Shown here: piece by piece, positions 22,478 to 33,372 of the stretch
Numbering within the stretch: the first letter of the stretch is position 1
How the letters are laid out: every line of letters starts with the position of its first letter
NCBI RefSeq assembly: GCF_020520425.1
Contig: NC_079487.1
Coordinates: forward strand, 85,937,141 to 86,001,140
Direction of reading: 5' to 3'
DNA: 64,000 nt
Source of the DNA: Spinacia oleracea
Lineage: Eukaryota > Streptophyta > Magnoliopsida > Caryophyllales > Amaranthaceae
Made by a program: the position numbers and the translations under genes
The notes under the pieces: model-generated
Told to the model about the DNA's origin: nothing
Seen by the model: the letters and a program-made list of their open reading frames with translations, nothing else
Databases searched by the model: none

Positions 22478-23266
22478 CTAGATGGAGGATTTTGCTGGTT
22501 TTAGTGCGGTTTCGTAGCATTTCTTTGCGTCTCTTTGTTGTCCCTTGATTTCCATGACCCCCCATTTGGTTGGGAATTTGATTGATTGATGGTGCGTCGA
22601 TAGCACTGCTTTCATTTTGTGGATCCAGGGTCGTCCTAAGATGACGTTGTAGGCTGATGGGCAATCGACGACATTAAATTTTGTCATGACGTTGACGCCT
22701 TCTGCATAAGTGGGTAGCGATATTTCTCCAATGGTTCGCAACGACTCTCCACTGAATCCTACCAGAACTGTCGATCTCCTAACAATGTTTTTCTCTTCCA
22801 ACCCCATTTCCTGTAGTGCCTCTAAGAACAGTACGTTGGCTGAGCTTCCGTTGTCGATCAATATCCTTTTTATCAGAGCGTTGCCTATTGGGAGCGATAT
22901 TACCAATCCGTCATGATGTTCTCGTTGTGTGTCTATAGAATCTGAGTCGTCGAAGGTGATAGCCATTGCGGTCAGAGACTTGTGCAGTGCGATCTCGTCT
23001 TCGGTTTGCCCCTCTTCGACGGCTCCAGAATCTCCTCTGTTAATTTTTTTTAGCTGCAGAAGAGGTTAGTCCACAAATATCTGAACCACCGGAAATAACG
23101 TTTACCACTTTATTGAACGCAGGTGGGTCTGGTCGGTCGTTGCTTGTTGTTGGGCCGGGTAGGGCGTCCTTTTCCTTGGTGAATGTTTCCTTTCCTTTGT
23201 CGCTTAGCAGCTCTTTCAGATGCCCCGTTTTTAGGAGATACGCGACCTCCTTTTTAAGGGAGATGC
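22478..23266 (-). pseudogene. Gypsy 2 gag C-terminus and aspartic protease
   Basis: Minus strand from the CACTA junction: gag-tail sequence ISLKKEVAYLLKTGHLKELL, then a frame break at an A8 run (23042-23049), then the protease ORF from 22966. The retropepsin motif is IKRILIDNGSSANVLFLEAL, with the ILGRPW motif further on. A stop ends the segment at 22478. The sequence is the direct continuation of gag at 37863, proving that the CACTA inserted into a formerly continuous ORF. Confidence 0.85.
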
Positions 23267-23287
23267 ATTCACTAGTAGAAAAAACCC

Positions 23288-23625
23288 CTGTTGCAGCGGG
23301 CTTTTAGACCCCTGTTGCAGCGTACATCGTATGCTGCAACTGGGGGGCCTGCAACAAGTCTGAACTTGTTGCAGCGTACACTGTTGCTGCAAATGCAACA
23401 AGTGTGCAAAATTAGCAAAAATCTAGACCTGTTACAACGTACAAATTGTTGTTCGCTGCAATAGGGTAGGTTTGTTGCAGCGAACAACAATTTGTACGCT
23501 GCAACAGACCTACCCTATTGCAGCGAACAACAATATGCCCCCTGCAACAAGTCTTCATTTTAGCCTATTTTCACATACTTGTTGCAGCGTACAAGTATAT
23601 GTCCCCTGCAACAAAGCCGTCTTTT
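23288..23625. repeat. Left subterminal repeats of the CACTA element
   Basis: A dozen or so direct and inverted copies of GTTGCAGCGTACAA-like units. Two long inverted copies around TTGTTCGCTGCAATAGGGTA (23449-23471 against 23499-23525) form a potential large hairpin. Such arrays bind transposase in the En/Spm family. Confidence 0.8.
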
Positions 23626-24397
23626 TGGAGGGAAAATTTTAGTTTTAATTATTTATACCTAGAGTGCCTTGCACCAAATATAGGAACCTGTCAACAACAA
23701 TAATAGAATATCGCAATCTGTAGAACAAATATAAAAACAATAATTGGTGTTTTGTATACATATCCAAAGTGCACGTACTACATTTAATTATATGTTTCAA
23801 TTTCAACGTACGCATACATTTTAATATAAAATATTATTCTATAACATCTAAACCAACTCGATCGCTCACTAGTAGAAAAAACCCTTATTGATCTTCCCTT
23901 CTTCTATTTATCCTTGTTCCAGTTCTGTTGTTTGGCCTTGTTATTTGGGTGTCTTCTTCTGTGTGTATTGCATTTGCAGGTGAGAGTAAAGCTAGGGCTT
24001 TACATGCATCCCTTCAAAAACTTCTGGCTTCAGAGACACTGCCAACAACCAAGGCACCCAAATTAAAAATAAAAAATAAAAATCAAGCTCCATTAAGCAC
24101 GTAGTACAGTGAAATCAAACACATAAGCTCCAAATAAAGTTAAACAAAAAATATCAAAAACGAGATTAAACATTCAAAACACAACATCAATGTATTGTAA
24201 AACAACACCCCTCGACCCAAAAAAACCAGAGAAAATACGGCATCTTAGAGAGCTATATTAGAAGATCAACCATAAAGCCTGTAAAGGCTTACATAGAAAA
24301 GCAAAACAAAACTATATTGCTGCATCAGACTAGAACTCCTACGAGCAACTAGTGTAAACCAGACCTGACTCTGGCATGCTCTGTAAGATCATTCCTT
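23626..24397. other. Left interior of the CACTA element
   Basis: No supported gene. It has AT-rich DNA, a second copy of the CACTA terminal repeat (23867-23884), and an intron/exon-like stretch near 23978 (GCATTTGCAG followed by an open frame of about 27 codons) that may be a captured exon. The sequence next to Copia 2 continues the exon-like frame that resumes at 34723. Confidence 0.5.
23867..23884 (+). repeat. Additional internal CACTA terminal repeat
   Basis: CACTAGTAGAAAAAACCC occurs again 597 bp inside the left end and in the same orientation. No third inverted partner was found, and subterminal repeats do not follow it. It is either a remnant of another CACTA copy or a duplicated end. 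Confidence 0.75.
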
Positions 24398-24710
24398 CAC
24401 TTTGAAGGAAATAATGCCCTTGGTCCAAGTATGCATTCAATGTTAAGTCTAATAAATGCGGTTCAGTATTAATTAACAAGTTAATAATTCAGTGAGATCA
24501 AGTGAGCTGAATGCCTAGCTAGAGGCCGCTTCAGTTCAAGTGGAATTAATGATATTAATCCACAGCTTACTCTTGACTAAACCCGTAGGGTCACACAAAT
24601 AGTACGTAAACGGATCAAGTATTTAATGGCATTAAATACTCCATCTATGGATATTCGGAATCGACGGATCTTGGTTTCAGTGGGAGCTAGATCGTCAAAG
24701 GCAAGCAAAT

Positions 24711-25022
24711 GAATACTCCGGAAACGATGATATTGCCGGAAACGGAAATATGGATCGTATCGGAAATATAAATATTATTCAAGTCGTAGATGTTGCCGGA
24801 AACGGAAACATGGTACGTATCGGAAAATATTATCGGAAATAGAAATATTGCCGGAATCGGAAATATTGCCGGAAACGGAAATATTGTCTGAATCGGAAAT
24901 ATTATCGGAATCGGAAAATAATTCCGGAAACGGAAATATTAAATATTTGTTCGAAACGGAAATTAATTCCGGAATCGGAAATATTAAATATTGTTCGTAT
25001 CGGAAATGAATTCCGGAATCGA
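24711..25022. repeat. Degenerate CGGAAATATT array in the Copia 2 LTR
   Basis: About twenty imperfect units of the type GGAAATATTGCCGGAAACGG. The matching array in the 3' LTR (33682-33955) lacks about two units, the main difference between the two LTRs. Confidence 0.8.
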
Positions 25023-25418
25023 GAATTTAATCGGAAGCGCATCGTACGAATTAGCATCGGACGAGGCCTGCCAGACGAAGGCCCAGCACGAAGTCGGGCC
25101 ATCGCCCAGCAAGCCAAGCGCGACAACCACACGCCAAGCATACGACCAGGCCCCAGCGCAAAAGCCAGGCCCAGCCGAAGCTTGGGCGCGCGCGCGGGGC
25201 TGCGACGAGTGGGCTGGCGCTGTGCGTGGGCCGCAAGGCCTGCGTGCGGTGCTAGCGTATTACTCGAAGTGTGTTACTCGAATCCTAAAGCGTATAGAAT
25301 TCGTTTAATGATTAAATTCCTAATCCTAAAATATAAATTAATTAAATAAGAGTTCCACTAGGATTCTAATTTAATTAATTCGTATCCTAGTAGGATTCCA
25401 ATTCTCTTTCCATACCCC

Positions 25419-25426
25419 TATAAATA
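25419..25426 (+). promoter_or_regulatory. TATA box of Copia 2 LTR
   Basis: CCCCTATAAATATGTGG, a good plant TATA box, present again at 34353-34360 in the 3' LTR. Confidence 0.65.
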
Positions 25427-25784
25427 TGTGGCCTGGGTTCACAATTTATAACGAGTTTTTTCAAGTATTCAAAGTGAGTTTTTGAGAGAAAAATTCAGTC
25501 ACATACCTTGCCTAAAAGTGCCGAAATCATTAGTACCTTAAGGGCGATTCTAGTTGGTAAATCTTAAGGCGGATTCGGACGTGCTGTGGACTATCTACGG
25601 AGGGACGACACTTGGAGTCCTAAAGACTTGTTCTTGTTCGGTTCGGGCGCAGCTAGGGAAGGCACGCAACAAAGAGTATGCTTCTAAACTATGCTATATG
25701 ATTATGTGTAAATAATATGTATTCCTGGCTTAATGGTTGTTTCCGCATGATTTATGAATTGTCATATGTATCATAACCTAACAG

Positions 25785-25798
25785 TGGTATCACGAGCC
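25785..25798 (+). promoter_or_regulatory. Primer binding site of Copia 2
   Basis: TGGTATCACGAGCC one base after the LTR, an initiator-tRNA-Met-type copia PBS. Confidence 0.8.
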
Positions 25799-28544
25799 TC
25801 TTATTATTTTCATAATCTAAATTGCATGAACATGGTTAAATATTACAAATTTGCAAGAATTAAAAGGGGTGATTAATTTTCGTAATTGTTAATTAATTGC
25901 AAATTGCGTTTATTTAATTATACGTACGCAGTTTTTCGGCAGTTTCTTCGTTACTCATCCAAATCGAGTGATTTTTGTGTCAATTCCGCATGTACAAGGC
26001 ATTCTAAAATATTGCCGAACCCAGAATTCTCAAATTCGAAGCCTAACTATGACTTTTCGGAGGTTTTAGTTTTTCGAATGCAAAATTTCGTAAATTTAAG
26101 ATGTTAAATTAAATATTTGCGATTCTTGTTGATAAATCTTGAATTTTTGATTGACCTACTGTATATGTTTAACAAGTTTGAATGTCTAGCCTTGTTAATT
26201 ATGCAATCTAATTTGTAATTATGATTAATTTGTTGAAAATTGGAATAATTTAGAATTAATTTGATTTTCATAATTAGTTATAATTTAATTTGATACCTAT
26301 GATTAAAAACCACCATAAAAATTGTAAATTTATGTTAAATTTTAAATTTTTATGACCTAGACTTGAATCCATGTTAATCGGAAATCAATTGAATAATAAA
26401 TTTTCGATTTTTCGCCATAAAATTATGAAATTAATATTATTTATTAATTTGTCATTAATTTTAAATATAAATTTTTTAAATTTTATGCGTTTCGTTCATA
26501 TAACTTGCACGCACAAAGCAATGGCGCTACGTGTTACCCTTAAAGGGTGTTGTATAGTGCGGGCATGTGACGACGAGCAAGGGAGCTCGTCGCCCATGCG
26601 GCACGAATGCAATGAGCAAGGCCATGGTGCACGAGCACAAGGCAGCAGCCCTGCCTTGTGTAGTGGGCCGTGAGCAATGGACGAATGGGCGAGGGCGAAA
26701 GCAGGCACAGCAGTCGCGTGTGGGCAGCAAGCGAGCTGCGCCACAACACGCACTGCCTCGCGCAAGCGCGCGGAGCCTCTCGCGCAGCGAGCGCAAGCTC
26801 GCGTGCCACGAGTGCTCCGCCCAGCGTCGATGCCTCGCGCAGCGAGCGATGGCTCGCAGGATCGAAGCGCGCACAGCGAGCCCTGGCTCGCATGCAGCAA
26901 GCGATGGCGAGCGAATGTAGCGAGCGATGGCTCGCGTGCATCGAGCGCTGGCGCGCGCGCAGCGAGCACAAGCTCTCGTGGAGCCTTGCGAAGGATAGCA
27001 GCAGCAGCTATGCAACGCAGCGCATGGGCTGCGCGCACATGGCCAGCGATGGCTGTGTGCGTGTGGCCCATGGGCGTGCGATGCGTAGGGTGTTTGCGTT
27101 GCGATTAATTCGTTTTGAAATTTTAATTTAAAATTTTCAGTTTACGTAATTTTAATTAATTTTAAAATTAATAATTTAAATTATTTTCTTGGATTTTAAT
27201 TTTGAATATTGTAATTATAATAAATTTTATTTATTCTAATTATTTTACTAAAATTAAAATCATGAATTAATTTAAATACGACTGAAATTAAATTAAACTT
27301 TTGGATTCAATTATAAATTTATATGAGCTTTAAATTTTAATTAAATTTGTATGTTTCCGGTTAGACTAGAAATACATTTTTATGTTTAAAATTAGTAAAG
27401 CATATGAATTTATTGGTTTGAGTGGGAGCCCTTTTTAGTCATAAACTCTTGATTAGGTCTACAAATCCTTAAGGTTAAAACAACTTGAGTAGAATTAATA
27501 AGGACTGAATAATTGGTAGATTATTGGTGCCCTTGATTAAATGCTGCAAATGTTTACGTGATGCATAATGTGTTTTACTAACCAGCTATGTGGGCCATTC
27601 ATGATAATGAATGGGTGAATGGTATATATTGTATATGTACTGTTTTGCAGGTTATGAAGTGACTAGTATGGCCCAAATAGGATAGAAAATATGGTCTGCG
27701 TACCATTAATTTGAATGTAATTGGTCTAAAGTACCAAAGTTGTTTTTCAATTCAAATATGGTCTGCGTACCATCAAATAGTTGTAATTAGTTTTAATTAT
27801 AGCTTATCCTATTTGAAGAAAATTGTGCCTCCCACGGAGATTTTCAAGACGGACTTTGAAGTTAAAGCTTCAAGATGAAGTCGGGCCATACTAGATCACA
27901 TTTATCTTATGCATGCTTTAAGTTATTTATTGCTTTAAATATGTCTTAAAATGCATGAGATCAAAAGCTTGATTATGTTGCATGATTAAGGATTTTAGTT
28001 CACTTAAAATCTAACCAACATAGTAAGAGCCTTAAGTTCCAAACTTAAAAATTGAGTTATAAGGTGCCATGCCAAAATATACACTTGCTTGGATATCATT
28101 TACATCAATCTAGTAATAATTTTCGCTCAGCGAGGTGTTACTTATTGGTCCTAAAGGGGCAAGGTACACAAATAATTGTGAGTACATGTTAGTTTTGGTG
28201 AAACTCAACGATATAAGTGAGGAGTCCTTTTATGTCGTGGCAAAATCGATAGGTTTACCTAATAAGTTCTTAGACGTACCTATCAACCAAGAATAGTTTC
28301 TAGACTATTAGCAAAAGGCTTTTGCTTACCTAAGATGTTTTAGGATTAAGTCGACAAACTGTGCTTAGTTCTTCAATGATTTTAGGATCTTGGAATCATT
28401 TTATTCACACCTGCCAGAACACATAACTTGAATAAAATGCTTAATAAACATTGAATTATGCATGTATGCTAGAATTTAAGTTTATTAAGAGAAACTGTGA
28501 ATGGTTATTTATTTGTTTATTCTTTTCAATTGTAGTTTTTTAAT
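25799..28544 (+). other. Long leader of Copia 2 with GC-rich hairpin block
   Basis: 2.7 kb without coding content. Landmarks shared in order with Copia 1: AT-rich part; GC block (26500-27110); GGTTTGAGTGGGAGCC (27416-27431); two GGTCTGCGTACCAT (27691 and 27762); and an AGCGAGGTGTTAC phrase (28129). The frames open on both strands in the GC block are a composition effect. Confidence 0.75.
26500..27110. repeat. GC-rich block with repeated self-complementary units
   Basis: The block is built of variants of AGCGAGCGATGGCTCGC, each of which can fold into a short hairpin (GCGAGC...GCTCGC). At least six variants lie between 26780 and 26975. It is sharply bounded by AT-rich DNA on both sides. Confidence 0.75.
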
Positions 28545-31500
28545 ATGGCAAACAACAATTCATTCAACATTCGATCAATTCTCGAAAAGGAGAAATTGAA
28601 CGGGAAAAACTTCCTTGACTGGCAAAGGAACTTGCAAATAGTTCTTATGCAGGAAGAAAAGGAGTATGTCCTAGAAGAGGCGATGCTAGAAGCCGCAGAC
28701 GACGGGGTCACTCAGGCAGCCCTCAATCGTTGGATTGATGCCAACAAGGATGTGAAATGTCTAATGCTCGCCACCATGAGTGCGGATCTGCAGAAAACGT
28801 TCATCAACTCAGATGCTTTCACAATCATCAGTGAGTTGAAGAACATGTTCCAAGATCTGGCTCGAGTCGAAAGATTCGAGACTCATAGGCAAATTCTTGA
28901 GACCAAGCTTAAGAAAGGCGAGCCCGTAAGTCCACATGTTCTCAAAATGATTGGACTCATTGAGAATATGAGTCGGCTGGATCAGAAATTTTCTCAGGAA
29001 ATGGCTATAGACACCATCCTCCATTCTCTTCATAGCGGGTATGATCAGTTCAAACTGAACTACAGTATGAATAGTCTGGACAAAACGCTCACTGAGCTTC
29101 ACGGTATGCTGAAGACCGCTGAAAAGACGCTCAAAAGTGATAAGCAGGATGTGCTTATGGTGCGTGGGGGCAAGTTCAAGAAATCTGGAAAGAAGAGGAA
29201 TGCTAAGAAAGGTGGCAACAAGGCCAGCCCAACTAAGCAAACTGGCGCCAAATCTGTAAAGAGGAAGGTCAGTCAACCCACTTCTGAATCCGAATGCTTC
29301 TACTGCAAGAAGAAGGGGCATTGGAAGAGAGATTGCTTGAAGCTAAAGGAAGATCAGAAGAACGGAACAGTCGTTCCATCTTCAGGTATTTTCGTTATAG
29401 ACTGTATACTTGCTAATTCAACTTCTTGGGTATTAGATACAGGTTGTGGCTCACACTTATGTTCCAATCCACAGGGACTAAGAAGAAGTAGAAAGTTAAG
29501 CAAGGGTGAAGTCGACCTACGAGTGGGAAATGGAGCACGGATTGCTGCATTAGCTGTAGGAACTTACTATTTGTCGTTGCCCTCCGGGCTAGTTTTGGAA
29601 CTGGAAGAATGTTTCCATGTTCCAAGTCTTACTAAAAACATCATTTCAGTTTCTTGCTTAGATGCTAAGGGATTTTCCTTTTTAATAAAAGACAATAGTT
29701 GTTCGTTTTATTTTAAAGAGATGTTTTATGGATCTGCTAGATTAGTCAATGGACTTTATTTATTAGATCACGACAAACAAGTATATAACATAAATACCAA
29801 AAAGGCCAAAAAGGATGATTCAGATCTCACCTATCTGTGGCATTGTCGATTAGGCCATATAAACTTGAAACGCTTAGAAAGACTTCAAAAGGAAGGAATT
29901 CTAGAACCATTTGACTTAGAGGATTATGGTAAATGCGAATCATGTTTACTTGGCAAAATGACAAAGCAGCCTTTCTCTAAAGTTGGAGAAAGAGCAAATG
30001 AACTATTGGGTTTAATCCATACAGATGTATGTGGACCAATGAGTACAAATGCTAGAGGTGGTTTCAGCTACTTTATCACTTTCACTGATGACTTCAGTAG
30101 ATATGGTTATGTCTACCTAATGAAGCATAAGTCTGAATCCTTTGACAAATTCAAGGAATTTCAGAGTGAAGTAGAGAATCAATTAGGCAAGAAGATTAAG
30201 GCACTGCGGTCTGATAGAGGCGGTGAATATCTGAGCTATGAATTTGATGACCATCTGAAAGAATGTGGAATTCTATCAGAATTGACTCCTCCTGGAACAC
30301 CACAATGGAACGGTGTGTCGGAACGGAGGAACAGAACCTTGCTAGACATGGTCAGGTCAATGATGGGTCAGGCCAAACTTCCATTAGAATTTTGGGGACA
30401 TGCACTAAATACAGCTGCACTCACTATAAATAGAGCTCCGTCTAAAGCTGTCGAAAAGACTCCATACGAATTATGGTTTGGAAAGCCTCCAAATGTGTCT
30501 TTTCTTAAGATTTGGGGATGTGAAGTATACGTCAAACGATTAATTTCAGACAAACTTCATCCAAAATCTGACAAATGTATCCTTGTGGGCTATCCAAAGG
30601 AAACAAAGGGGTATTACTTCTACAATACATCTGAGAACAAAGTGTTTGTTGCTCGAGATGGTGTCTTTTTGGAGAAAGATCACATTTCCAAAATGACAAG
30701 TGGGAGAAAAGTAGACCTTGAAGAAATTCGAGTCGAACAACAAACTCTAGAGAATGCTCAAGATGACATTCAGGATGAAACTCAGAGATCTTTAGAAGAA
30801 TCTGGTGAGAATCATGGTCAATCTAGAAATGTTACCCCGCGTAGATCGCAAAGATATAGATCTCAACCGGAAAGGTACTTAGGTATTTTGACGAACGAGA
30901 GCTATGACGTTCTATTACTTGAAAGTGATGAACCTACGACTTACAAATAAGCTATGACGAGCCCTAGCTCCAAGCAATGGCAAGAAGCCATGCAATCTGA
31001 ATTAGACTCCATGTCTGAAAACCAAGTATGGGATTTGGTCGATTTGCCAGATGGCTACCAAGCCATTGGAAGCAAATGGGTTTTCAAACTGAAAAAGGAC
31101 AAGGATGGGAAACTTGAAGTTTTCAAAGCTAGATTGGTTGCAAAAGGTTACAGGCAAGTCCACGGTGTGGATTACGATGAAACCTTTTCACCAGTTGCAA
31201 TGCTAAAGTCTATTCGGATAATGTTAGCAATCGCTGCATATTACGATTACGAAATATGGCAGATGGATGTCAAAACTGCTTTCTTAAACGGCGTTTTAAC
31301 AGAAACTGTGTTTATGACACAGCCTGAAGGTTTTGAGGATCCAAAGAATGCTAAAAAGGTATGCAAGCTAAAGAAGTCAATCTACGGATTGAAGCAGGCA
31401 TCCAGGAGCTGGAATATACGTTTTGATGAAGCAGTCAGTGACTTTGGTTTCATCAAGAACGCAGACGAATCTTGTGTATACAAGAAGGTCAGTGGGAGCA

Positions 31501-32510
31501 AAATTGATTTCCTAGTATTATATGTCGACGACATATTACTTATCGGAAATGACATTCCTATGTTGAACTCTGTCAAGATTTGGCTTGGGAAATGTTTTTC
31601 GATGAAAGATCTAGGAGAAGCACAGTACATATTGGGCATCAAGATTTACAGAGATAGATCTAAAAGGATGATTGGACTTAGTCAAAGAACTTATATCAAT
31701 AAAGTGCTTGATAGGTTCAAGATGGCGGACTCCAAGCGAGGCTACCTACCCATGTCTCATGGAATGACTCTAAGCAAGACTTAGTGCCCAAAAACACTTG
31801 ATGAGCGTAGACGAATGAATGGGATTCCATATGCATCATTGATTGGTTCAATGATGTATGCTATGATATGTACACGCCCGGATGTTGCGTACGCACTCAG
31901 TGCTACGAGCAGATACCAGTCAGACCCAGGAGAGGCGCATTGGACTGCTGCCAAGAATATTCTGAAGTACCTGAAAAGGCACAAAGATGACTTCCTGGTC
32001 TATGGTGGAGATGATGAATTAATTGTTAAAGGCTATACGGACGCAAGTTTCCAAACCGACAAAGATGATTTCAGATCACAATCTGGGTTTGTCTTCTGCC
32101 TCAACGGAGGAGCAGTAAGCTGGAAAAGTGCTAAGCAAAGCACCATTGCGGATTCTACAACTGAAGCGGAGTACATTGCTGCACATGAAGCAGCAAAGGA
32201 AGCTATATGGCTAAGGAAGTTCATAAGTGAACTTGGTGTAGTCCCCTCCATTAAAGGACCAATAGCCCTGTATTGTGATAATAACGGAGCTATTGCACAA
32301 GCAAAGGAGCCTAGACACCACCAGAGAGTCAAGCATGTACTTCGTAGATTTCACCTTCTACGAGAGTTTGTTGAAAGAAAAGAAGTCGAGATAAGCAAAA
32401 TTGGAACTGATGACAACATATCAGATCCATTGACTAAACCTCTGCCGCAGGCGAAGCACAACTCGCACACTGCAGCTATGGGAATCAAGCATATTGGAGA
32501 ATGGCTTTGA
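28545..32510 (+). pseudogene. gag-pol: Copia 2 gag-pol polyprotein with two in-frame stops
   Basis: One frame of 1322 codons from ATG 28545 to TGA 32510, interrupted only by TAA (30948-30950) and TAG (31782-31784). Domains in order: gag (residues ~1-210); CCHC zinc knuckle CFYCKKKGHWKRDC (~251); protease WVLDTGCGSHLCS (~295); pre-integrase HHCC LWHCRLGHINLKRL (~430); integrase with the D, D and E motifs IHTDVCGP, RSDRGGEY and SERRNRTLLDM (~490-595); reverse transcriptase MDVKTAFLNG and YVDDILLIGND (~905-995); RNase H GYTDASF and STTEAEYIAA (~1162-1210). Order protease-integrase-RT-RNase H is diagnostic of Ty1/copia. The first stop falls between integrase and reverse transcriptase, the second in the RT/RNase H connection. 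The copy cannot make a full polyprotein without readthrough. Confidence 0.95.
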
Positions 32511-33358
32511 TGTCTCTGTTTAATGTTTTAAAGTTTTAGAGTTTAAATCTTTGTAAAACATTATTGGTTAATCATTCACAATAAATGAAAGGAATTCATT
32601 TTTCCATTTAATTTGTGGTTTATTAAATGATGAGTCCCTTCAATTTGACGATATATTCAAGATAGACTGTCAGGACCAGTCCTGTGACTAAGAAATGTCT
32701 ATCAAGTGAACTTGAATGTCAAAGGTTGAAAATGGTCCCTAGTCGGAGTTTTCTATAAAATTGGACGCATAGAAAATGTTAGACGACTAGAATGCAAGAT
32801 GACTAGTAGTTCTGTTTCTTGAACTATGTGGACATGGCAATGTCATAATCATTTGCATAGATACTTACTTTGGGAAGACTAGTATCGGACAAGACCTATG
32901 AAACTTTACTGTAAGAGATGAAAATCTGTCATAAGTAAATTTCATTAAAATTATTAGACACTAAATCCTCAATACCTGAGTGATTTGAGATTACTTGTTT
33001 GAGAACTTGCTTTGACGTTGACCAACCGTCGCACCGTAAAAAGAGGCTATAAAGGCAACGCTCAGGTAATCACCTATCAAACGAAGTCTAATCTCAAGAT
33101 CGCAAGATTGGGATTGTCCTCCCATAAATAGGGATGAGATGCTTAAAAGTTGTACAAGGCCACTCGGGGAGCTAGAAACTGTGAAATGCATGGCCGTGCT
33201 CGGATGAATCATAGGCTATGATTATCTGTTTATTTGATCAGTTGAACTCTGAAACCGAGGAACACCTCTGGACATAATAAGGATGACAACTCTTACCTTA
33301 TGTTCAAGAGCAAGCATCGAGCGGCAAAGGAATTAGGAAATGCACACTTGTCCCTAAG
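32511..33358 (+). other. Conserved 3' non-coding region of Copia 2
   Basis: Non-coding, but it shares blocks with Copia 1: GCATAGATACTTA, GTCGCACCGTAAAA followed by GAGGCTATAAA (33028 here, 16261 in Copia 1), GATTGTCCTCC, GAAATGCATGGCCGTGCTC, and the terminal purine tract. Confidence 0.7.
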
Positions 33359-33372
33359 GACAAGTGGGAGAC
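33359..33372 (+). promoter_or_regulatory. Polypurine tract of Copia 2
   Basis: GACAAGTGGGAGAC directly before the 3' LTR. Confidence 0.75.

Larger units (their letters stand above)
24403..25783 (+). repeat. 5' LTR of Copia 2
   Basis: 1381 bp from TGAAGGAAAT to CATAACCTAACA, next to the PBS. It includes a GGAAATATTGCCGGAAAC array (24711-25022), a GC-rich block (25060-25250) and a TATA box at 25419. Confidence 0.95.

Noticed and set aside
26496-27131. Long open frames on both strands in the GC-rich block of the Copia 2 leader (up to 191 codons)
   Set aside because: Caused by few stop codons in GC-rich repeats; all frames open at once, composition is Ala/Arg/Ser-rich, and no family is recognisable.
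30948-31784. Programmed readthrough at the two in-frame stops of Copia 2
   Set aside because: Two different stop codons at unrelated places and no readthrough context recognised; ordinary mutation is simpler.
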